Under the pieces are notes generated by a model that worked only from the letters and a program-made list of their open reading frames with translations, did no database searches and was not told the origin of the DNA. A program made the translations under genes and the position numbers. Of a stretch of 64,000 nt of DNA, positions 7,318 through 14,888 are shown in pieces (position 1 is the first letter of the stretch; every line of letters begins with the position of its first letter). The DNA comes from PoT sp049331405. Its GTDB lineage: Bacteria > Planctomycetota > Planctomycetia > Isosphaerales > Isosphaeraceae. The DNA is taken from positions 5,394,001-5,458,000 of the forward strand of contig NZ_CP186274.1 of assembly GCF_049331405.1 (NCBI RefSeq). The letters run 5' to 3'.

Positions 7318-10300
7318 TCAATCCTCGGGGACGGAGATGATCCGCTGGGGCGGCGGCGTCGAGAGGGCCCGGCCCAATCCGAGGCGTTCCGGATCGGCGA
7401 GCCAGACCTGGCGACGGCCGCGGACCCTAGGATCGAGGACCAGCTTGGAGCGGCCGGCGAATGCCGAGGCCAGAGTCTCCCAGAGGAGGCGGAACTCGGT
7501 CAGTTGCGGCTGCGAGGCGTGGGCCGACTGCCGGGCAACGAAGGCCCGTCGCTCCCCCTCGGCGCGCCCCTTGAGCTGAGCGGCCCGGATCGCGGCCGAA
7601 TCCTTGAGGGCCTTCGCCTCGCCCAGCGCAATCCAGTGCTGCTCGGCCGCATAGCCCTCGGCATCGTTACGGAACCGGTCGACGTCGGAAGCCGCCGTCG
7701 CGGTGTCGCGATAGGCCGGCACGACCTCCCGAGGCGGATGAGCATCGACGACCCGCACGCGGTCGATCGTGACCTTCGGCCCGGAGGACGCCAGGCGTTC
7801 GCGCAGGCGACGGGCGATCTCCCCCTCGAAATCGAGGCGGTTCGCCACCAGGATCTCCTCCAACTTCGTATGCCCGGCGGCCTCCCGGAAAGCCCCCTCC
7901 GACGCCGCCGCCACGCTCGGCTCGATCTCGGCGACGTTGAAGACGAGGGCGGCCACCGACTCGCGGGTGTAGCGATATTCGACCACACCGGCCAGTTCGA
8001 CGAGGTTCTCATCCCCCGTGAGGAAGAGCGCCGAATCATCACGCCGCGTCCCGTGCGAGGCATTCCAGGCCAGCGAGTTCGCCCCCCTCGACGAGGCAGG
8101 AGCCACCGAGCCGATCCGCGCCACTCGCACGGTCTCAGGCTCGACCTTCTGCACCGACTCGAACGGAGCCGGCCATCGCACGTGCAGGCCCGGCTCCAAC
8201 AGCGGTTCCCGATACCGGCCCCATCGCTTCAGGACGCCCGCCTGCTCGGGCCCGACCGTCGTGATCCCCGAGCCCAGGTACGCCAGCAATCCCGCCACGA
8301 TCCCCGCCCGCGCCAGGAACCGTCGATGATCCCAGACCAGCCCCGCCAGGGCCGAAGGGCGGCAAGCCCTGCACGCCAGGACAACTCGATCCGCGACCCG
8401 GTCGATCCCCCTGCCCCGCGTCCAGCCGAAGCCGAGCAGCCTGAGCGCGTTCAGCAGGACGAGTAGCGACCCGATCTGGTGGAAGATCGCCGCGCCGACC
8501 GGGCCCAGGAGCCGAAGGCCGGCCAGGACGACCGCCACGGCATTGACGCCGAATGCGAAGATGAGGATGTTTTGACGGACGATCCGCATGGCTCGGCGGG
8601 CGACGTCGAAGGTTTCGGCCAGCGGCGAGAGCGGGTCGCCCATAAGGATGACGGAGCCGGCCTCGGCCGCGATGTCGCCGCCGATACCGCCGAGCGCGAG
8701 CCCGGCGTCGGCCATCGCGAGCGCCGGGGCGTCGTTGATGCCGTCGCCGATCATCGCCACGACGCGGCCTTCCTGCTGCCGGCGGCGGATCCAGTCGGCC
8801 TTCGCCAGCGGGGTCAGTTCGGCCTCGACCGATGAGACGCGGACGGCCCTCGCCACCGCGAGCGCGGGGGCCCGGCGATCCCCCGTCAGGATCGTGAGGT
8901 CGCCGAGCCCGACCTGCTCCAGGTCGGCGATCGCGTCGAGCCGCCTCGGGCCGCACGCGGTCGCGTGCCCCGATCGTGCCGGCGACCTGGCCGTCGACCG
9001 CGACGAGCAAGGCCGTCTGACCGGCCTGGTCGAGGCTCCGGAGCGCGGCCTCAACTTGCTCCGACAGGACGATCCCCCGCTCGCGGAAGAGGCGGACGTT
9101 GCCGACCAGGACATTCCAGTGCTTCCGCTCGTCCCGGATCCGCGCCGAAACCCCGGCGCCGGGATGAGCCTCGAAGTCCTCAACGCTCGGGACATCCAGC
9201 CCGCGTCGATTCGCCTCGGCGACGACCAGGCGAGCCAAAGGATGCTCACTCGGCCCCTCGACCGCGGCGGCGATCCGGAGCAAATCTTCCTCGTCCCAGG
9301 GATCCCAGGCGACGAGGCTGCCGACCTCGGGCCGCCCCTCGGTGAGCGTCCCCGTCTTGTCGAACGCCAGCGCATCAACCTTCGCGAGCCTCTCGAGTGC
9401 CTCGCCCCCCTTCACCAGGACGCCGCGACGGGCCAGGCGTGCCGTCGCCGCCAGCACCGTCGCCGGGGTCGCCAGCACGAGGGCGCAGGGGCAGGCGACG
9501 ACCAGGACGGCCAGAGCGGGCATCAGGTCCAGCTTCGGGGATACCCCCTCGCGAGCCCAGCGCCCGAAGGGCCCGAGGTTGGTGCCGAGGAAGACGAGCG
9601 TCGCCGCGAGGAGGACGGCCGGCAGGAAGCGCCGGGCATAACGGTCGGCCGTCCGCTCCAGCGGCGAGCGCCTGGTCTGGGCATCATCAAGGAGGCGGAT
9701 CACCTGCCCGAGCGTCGTCTCGGCCCCCACCTTCTCGGCGCGGACCTCGAGCCGCCCGAACTGGTTGAAAGTGCCGGTGAAGACGGGGTCCCCTTCCCCC
9801 TTGTCGACGGGGAGCCCTTCCCCCGTGAGCACGGCCTGATCCACGGCCGAGCGTCCCGCCATGACCGTCCCATCGACCGCGATCCGCTCGCCGGGGCGCA
9901 CCACGACGACGTCGCCAACCGCCAGGGCCTCGGCCAGGATCTCGACCTCCCGGCCATCGCGCAAAACGCGAGCCTGGCGAGGCCGATATTCCAGCAGCGT
10001 CTCGATCGCCCGCCGCGCCCGTTCGAATGTGAACGCCTCGAGGCATTCTCCGAAGAGCGCGATGAAGACGACCTCGGCCGCGACGAAGTATTCGCCAAGC
10101 ACCCCGGCCGCCACGCAAGCGATCGCCAACGCGATGTCAGCGCCGATTTTCCCATCGAACAGTGACGCCAGGGCGAGATAGACCACTCGTCCGCCGCCGA
10201 TCAGCGCGGCGATGAGCGAGAGTGAGACGCCGAGAGGCCGCCGCCAATCGCTGCCCCAGGCCCCCAGGAGCAGGTCGAGCCCCAGCAGCAGGCCCACGAG

Positions 10301-10426
10301 CGCCGTCGTGCCCACCAGCCGGCGGAGCTCCGCCTCGTGGTCGTGGTGGTCGTGAGCATGGTCGTGGTCGTGACGGTGTTCCGCCTGCCCGATCGACATC
10401 CTGGACGGTTGGAACTCGCGATGCAC
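7318..10426 (-). pseudogene. Heavy-metal P-type ATPase fused to an SPFH (HflK-like) domain, interrupted by one frameshift
   Basis: Two overlapping frames join near 8941. Upstream frame: a His/Asp-rich N-terminus (residues 17-30), membrane helices, the metal-site motif CPC (312-314, ACPCALVLATPATV) and the phosphorylation site DKTGTLTEG (Asp356), up to GTIGARDRVRPEA. The downstream frame resumes at LDAIADLEQVG and continues through LTILTGD, GDGINDAPALAMADAG and the last helices. The same frame then runs without a stop into a new membrane helix and an SPFH domain (VGPEQAGVLKRWGRYREP, LEPGLHVRWPAPFESV). One extra base (or two missing) in the GAGGCGG context would explain the shift. Start: GTG at 10426 with AGGATC 6 bp upstream; ATG at 10399 is an alternative. 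The family exports divalent soft metals (Zn, Cd, Pb, Co). An intact product would be about 1,035 residues. Confidence 0.82.
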
Positions 10427-10909
10427 GTTCGATCCTAACTTCGCTACGAGACCTTGATGCCACCTTCGGAGGAGACCCGCCCGACATCGACCCCGATTGT
10501 TATCCGCCGGCCGCCCGGTGTCCACTCCGTCGATGTATCGGGGCCGAACTTAGAAGTGCCTGCTTCAAGGGTTAATTCCGCGTACATCTTTTCTACACAA
10601 AAAGCGGCATGCTTCTGCCTGTTACGCATTAGCGATCAGGCCATACACAGGCAAATGCCTACGCACCGATCAACACCTGCAAATCCCGATGAATTCACTC
10701 GCGATCGTTGCGGCGAGCACAAATTATTCAATTCGATCAAGCTAGTCAAGTATCAAGTTGACGATGAATCCGGGTTTTAGCCAATGCAAAAATGTCACCG
10801 ACGAAGTGTGAACGCGACATTCCAAGGACGGAGATGAATCGAACACCACCCACTCTCATGCAATACATGATAATTTTCACAAGTGACTTTTTCTTAAATC
10901 TAAAATAGA
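10427..10909. other. Intergenic, no gene seen
   Basis: This stretch of about 480 bp is less GC-rich than the coding regions. Short open frames in it have no recognisable protein pattern. It should hold the promoter of the ATPase-SPFH operon, but no convincing -35/-10 pair was found. Confidence 0.6.
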
Positions 10910-10961
10910 AGCCGGACGCGGAAACGAACACGTTTACATGCGTTCGTTTCCGCGTCCGGCT
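10910..10961. terminator. Perfect 20-bp stem hairpin terminator
   Basis: 10910-10929 and 10942-10961 are perfectly complementary over 20 bp with a 12-bp loop. The minus strand continues into a T-rich tract (TTCTATTTTAGATTTAAG), so it terminates the four-cysteine gene that ends at 11032. It also shields the ATPase operon region beyond. Confidence 0.8.
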
Positions 10962-11031
10962 CTTTTGGCAGGGTCAATTCAGAGGAGACGGATTGGTAAG
11001 TCGGGATAATCCCACCCGCCTGGAGCGTCCG

Positions 11032-11256
11032 TCAGCGCGTGGGCGCGGCGACGGGCGGTGCGCTGCCGGAACCAACGGCTCGAGCCGGTTTTCCGCTGCG
11101 GAATCGGTTGCAGCCGGAATTGCCCGAGACGCGGAGGTTGAAGGGTTGCAGCTTCTCCTCAATGCAGAGGCCCAAGGAGAGGTTCTCCACCGAGTCCTCG
11201 GGTTCGAGTTGCCACCACTTACAATCCTTGCAAAGGCCCCATTCGCCGCTCGACAT
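11032..11256 (-). CDS. Small four-cysteine (zinc-ribbon-like) conserved protein
   Basis: A 74-residue protein whose Cys spacing is CxxC at 9 and 12, then Cys31 and Cys49 (GLCKDCKWWQLEP ... LGLCIEEKLQPF ... SGNSGCNRF). The pattern suggests a single zinc site and recalls small planctomycete proteins annotated as hypothetical. The tail, about 55-74, is Pro/Ala-rich and probably disordered. Start: ATG with GGGAGAA 7 bp upstream. A perfect 20-bp hairpin follows 70 bp after the stop, supporting a real transcription unit. No function can be assigned. Confidence 0.7.
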   Translation of the reverse strand: MSSGEWGLCKDCKWWQLEPEDSVENLSLGLCIEEKLQPFNLRVSGNSGCNRFRSGKPARAVGSGSAPPVAAPTR

Positions 11257-11498
11257 GATCGGTTCTCCCTATTCGGATTCGACCGAAGCGAATCCTCGAC
11301 GGGTTCGTGAGCCGGGCGACCTGCGAGAGGCCGCCTTACATGTTTCTTGATGGGATATCCATAGTGCAATTGCCGCGCCAGATGTGCCCTCTGGCTGAGA
11401 ATGCCCCCTCAAGGCCAGCGGTACAACCGGATGATTCCGTGGGAAGGTTCAGACGCCCCGGCCCGAAAATCTCGGGGCATGGCATTAGCGGCTGCGGG

Positions 11499-11992
11499 TC
11501 ATGACTCCGGTCGATCGCCAGGGTGAACGAAGGAGAGGTGATGGGCGCAATGGAGGCAATGGAAACGGGTCCATTCCTCTTTATTCAATGATCCGAGGAC
11601 TGGGTGGGCGGCGAGCGGGCCGGTCGTCGCGAGGAAGCGTTCGAGGTGCGTGCGGAGCGCCGCGGCCTCGGCCGGGGCATCGGCGCCGGCGGGGGGAACA
11701 TGCTCGGGAGCGGAGGGGTCGCATTCTCGGGGAAGCGCTGCGAGCGGAAGAAGCGGCGACGGAGGACCGACTCGGATCGCGTGGGCTCGGCGGATCCGGG
11801 CGGCCCGTCGAGGCTCAGGCGCACGGCCATCGCCAGGTGATGCAGTATCTGGCCCAGGGTCCAGTTCCCGACGGTCGCGTGCCCCGCCAGGAGGGGATCC
11901 ACGTCGGGCATGATCTCATCAAGGCTCGCAAATTGGAGCATCCGTCGCTCGCCCAAGGGTCGCCTCCGCTCGTCACGATCGCAAACGGTCAT
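11499..11992 (-). pseudogene. DUF1569 (DinB-like) protein gene with one frameshift
   Basis: The first frame (from ATG 11992) gives RMLQFASLDEIMPDVDPLLA and VGNWTLGQILHHLAMAV, the DUF1569 N-terminus with its metal-ligand-like His. It loses family character after the run of six Gs at 11691-11696 (Cs in the coding strand). Adding one base there restores a second frame that reads DAPAEAAALRTHLERFLATT, GPLAAHPVLGSLNKEEWTRF and HCLHCAHHLSFV to a stop at 11499, the expected DUF1569 C-terminus. The start is 8 bp from the stop of the DUF1559 fusion gene upstream, so it belongs to that transcript. Either a homopolymer sequencing indel or a real inactivating mutation. Confidence 0.8.
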
Positions 11993-11999
11993 TCCACAC

Positions 12000-14609
12000 T
12001 CAGTACGCGTCGTTCGAGATCACCTCGCCGAGATCCTTGGTGATGAGCGATCTCAGCGTGTTGACGTTGATCGTCTCCTTCACGAAGCGGACCGATCCGT
12101 CGAGGAGGAGCATGTTGAAACCGCCGGGGAAGTGGCCACCGAGCTGGCTCACGGGCCTGGACGCGATGAAGTTGTTCACATTCTCGGCATCGACTTCCAG
12201 TTCGGCGTCGGGCTTGGTCCAGGGCACGGCATCGCGGGCCTCGACGACGGCGACGGTGCCGCTGGTCCCGTCGGTCACCTGCGCGATCGTCGTGCCGGTC
12301 CCGGACGAGGGGTCGAAGACGCTGTGCGAGCCGGCGAACGTGCGATAGAAGGTCATGCCGGCCTGGGCCCTGGCCCCGGGCAGTTCATACGTCTTGGGCA
12401 TCCTCTGCAGGAGCGGCTTGTTGTGGGGGCTATCCCAGGGCTCGTCGAGGTGGAACTGGTTGTAGAGCTCCGCCTGCTCGAGATAGGGGAGGATCGCCAC
12501 GCGCCAGCTCAGGAGGGGCTTGCCGTCCTTGTCCCGGGTGGCGGACGCCGGGAAGGCCTCTGTGGCGGCGTGGAAGTTGTGGAAGGCCAGGCCGATGCGT
12601 TTCAGATTCGTGACCGACTGGGTCCGATAGGTCTCCGCCCTCGAAGCATGCCGGGCCGGCAAGACCACGGCCAGGGCGATCGGCCAGACGGTCGCCGGGT
12701 TGAACGCGGGGAAGGCCTCGCGCGAGAGGAACTCAACCCCCTTGTCGTCCACGCTCAGGGCATACCAGGACGGGAAGAGGAAGGGCCGCAGGTCGTCGGG
12801 CGAGGGGATCAACCTGGGGTCGACCGAGACGTTCGTCGACCGATCGGGGGTCAACGGCCGGCGCCTGACGGCCACACGTCCTCCCATCATCATCTGAAAA
12901 GGTGCGTTGGGTGCGAAGGCCCCGGTGAATCGTCGGAGGTCGACCCATTGCGAGGCCACCGGCAGGTTCGCGACCATTTCCGCCAGGCTCGACGTGCGAT
13001 CGTCGCGGACCCCGAGCATCGTCAGCGACTTGAGCCGGGCCCCGAAGTCGCGGGCCAGCGGGCTCTCCGCCGGCAATCCAGCAGGCTGCTCCTCGAACTT
13101 CAAGGCGGCCTTCGCCACCTCGGGGCTGGCGGCGATCACCAGCGAATTCTTGCCGAACGCGAGGGTCGGCCGCACGCCCGCCGGGAGAGGCACGAGCGAC
13201 GCGGCCACCGAGGCCACATATCCCTTCACGTCCCCCGCGAGCGGCTCGATCCGGACCTTCGGCCAGTCGCCTTCGGGCGCGTCGGCGGGGAGGCGGAAGG
13301 CCTCATTCACGCCCTTGACGACATCCTCAAGGATCCTGGCATACGCCGATGGATCCTTCAGCTCGATCAGCAAGGTCGCCCTGGGGACGCTCGTCACCCC
13401 CATCAACAACCCCGAGAACGCATTCGTCGGCGCACCGACTTTCGAGGGCAACACGCCGAACACGAACTTCGGCCCCAAGGGCGCCAGGATCTCTTCCTTG
13501 AGCTTGTGGCCAGTGATCTTCCGGACGGCTTCCGAGATCGAGACGATCGGGTTCGCTGCGTTGGGATTGGCGTTGAGGGATTCGACCTGCTCCCCGAGGA
13601 TGTCCAGCATCTTCGCGGGCGACAGCGAGGCGACCGCGAAGCCGTCGAGGCCTCGAACCAAGGGGGGGAGCCCCTTGAGGTCGAAGCCCGGCTGATCGAA
13701 GAGGGCCAGCGCCCCGACCCTGGGCGCGGGGGCGACGATCCTGAACCGGGACATCAGGGCCTCTCCGTCGAACCCCCAGGACGATTCCACGCGCCGGATC
13801 GTATCGAGGCCGAGCGACGTCGCCTTGGGCGACCACGTCGGGACGGACGTGACGTCGAAGAAGGACCAGCCGATCGGCACGAACCGGGCCTGGTCGGCTG
13901 CCAGGGCCGTCCGCACCGGATGGTCGACGGCGCTCGGCCGCTTGCCGATGAGCGCGTCGATCATGTCGTCAGCCCCCTGGGGGCTGAGGATGCTGAAGAC
14001 CATGTCCTCGCCCTCGATCCACCAGGCGTGCCCCATGCCGTCCCGGTCGCTGACCTGCATGACCTGGCGCGGTCCCGGCTTCTCGACCTTCTGCGGGACG
14101 ACGGCATAGGCTCCGTTCGCCGAGTCGATCATGCGTTCCAGGATCGGACGGACCGCGGCCCTGGCGCCATTCCTCGCGACGAAGCCGACGCAGGCGGGCC
14201 GCGACGAACCCGCCCTGCCACTGAAGCCGAACGCGAAGCCGTTGCGGAAGGCATGCTCGACGAACGCGAGGACTTCCGCCCCGTTGAGCGACTTGCTCCG
14301 CGATGGCCCCGCCAGCCGGTCGATGCTCCGGACGGCCAGGCTCCGCAGCATCGGCCCCGTCGTCGTCTCGTTCAGGATCTTGTAGACCGAGGTCTTCCGC
14401 CAGGCGTCCGCATGGGCGTCGAGCCCTTCGAACTCGAGGTAGGCGACGAGGTCGGCCTTGGGGAAATACCGGGCGAGCGAGGCCGAGCCGGGCGCCTTCT
14501 TCGGGATGTCATCGCCGAGCGCCGGCAACGCCCCTGCCCAGGTCAGGAGCCAATAAAACGCGACGGCCGAGGCCACTCGAGAACCCGAGGTCGAGACGAC
14601 TCGTCGCAT
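12000..14609 (-). CDS. Secreted protein with long N-terminal region and C-terminal DUF1559 domain
   Basis: An 869-residue protein from the ATG at 14609, chosen over an upstream in-frame ATG (14699) because GAAAGG lies 7 bp before it and it starts a signal peptide (MRRVVSTSGSRVASAVAFYW..., ending near ALPALGDD). About 30-600 form an uncharacterised region with repeated sheet-helix patterns (DLVAYLEFEGLDAHADAWRK; FVFGVLPSKVGAPTNAFSGL). The last 260 residues are DUF1559-like (NLKRIGLAFHNFHAATEAFP, SWRVAILPYLEQAELYNQF, GGHFPGGFNMLLLDGSVRF) without the usual N-terminal prepilin helix; a partial LPARHASRAET segment replaces it. DUF1559 domains are abundant in planctomycetes and are thought to be surface pseudopilin-like proteins. 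The frameshifted DUF1569 gene follows. Confidence 0.8.
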   Translation of the reverse strand: MRRVVSTSGSRVASAVAFYWLLTWAGALPALGDDIPKKAPGSASLARYFPKADLVAYLEFEGLDAHADAWRKTSVYKILNETTTGPMLRSLAVRSIDRLAGPSRSKSLNGAEVLAFVEHAFRNGFAFGFSGRAGSSRPACVGFVARNGARAAVRPILERMIDSANGAYAVVPQKVEKPGPRQVMQVSDRDGMGHAWWIEGEDMVFSILSPQGADDMIDALIGKRPSAVDHPVRTALAADQARFVPIGWSFFDVTSVPTWSPKATSLGLDTIRRVESSWGFDGEALMSRFRIVAPAPRVGALALFDQPGFDLKGLPPLVRGLDGFAVASLSPAKMLDILGEQVESLNANPNAANPIVSISEAVRKITGHKLKEEILAPLGPKFVFGVLPSKVGAPTNAFSGLLMGVTSVPRATLLIELKDPSAYARILEDVVKGVNEAFRLPADAPEGDWPKVRIEPLAGDVKGYVASVAASLVPLPAGVRPTLAFGKNSLVIAASPEVAKAALKFEEQPAGLPAESPLARDFGARLKSLTMLGVRDDRTSSLAEMVANLPVASQWVDLRRFTGAFAPNAPFQMMMGGRVAVRRRPLTPDRSTNVSVDPRLIPSPDDLRPFLFPSWYALSVDDKGVEFLSREAFPAFNPATVWPIALAVVLPARHASRAETYRTQSVTNLKRIGLAFHNFHAATEAFPASATRDKDGKPLLSWRVAILPYLEQAELYNQFHLDEPWDSPHNKPLLQRMPKTYELPGARAQAGMTFYRTFAGSHSVFDPSSGTGTTIAQVTDGTSGTVAVVEARDAVPWTKPDAELEVDAENVNNFIASRPVSQLGGHFPGGFNMLLLDGSVRFVKETINVNTLRSLITKDLGEVISNDAY

Positions 14610-14888
14610 GGCGCAGACCTTTCGTCGAGTGAGTTCGAAAAACCGCCGCTCCGGGGACGAAGTCCTGGCATCGCCCCGAGTTGGGCATGGGAGGGGCACT
14701 GACCCTACCTCTCGAAGCAGGCCTCACCCCGACGACGACACCAGGGCCCGCGACGAAGCGACGGCCATCCCCTCAGCCCTCGGACCCGCCCTGCCAGACC
14801 TCAGAACGATGTGGATCCGAATGAGATCGTAGGCGAGTCGTCGAGGGGGTCGCAAGAGAAAAGGCCCCCTCGAATTCCGGGCGGAGGG

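Noticed and set aside
6436..8466. 676-codon plus-strand frame opposite the SPFH genes
   Set aside because: Arg/Pro/His/Asp-rich shadow sequence without motifs; it crosses the start of a minus-strand gene.
11910..14702. 930-codon plus-strand frame
   Set aside because: Antisense of the DUF1559 fusion gene; composition typical of a high-GC shadow frame.
14610..14888. Possible gene or terminator between the DUF1559 fusion and the TPR/FG-GAP gene
   Set aside because: Neither a protein pattern nor a convincing hairpin is present in about 280 bp.
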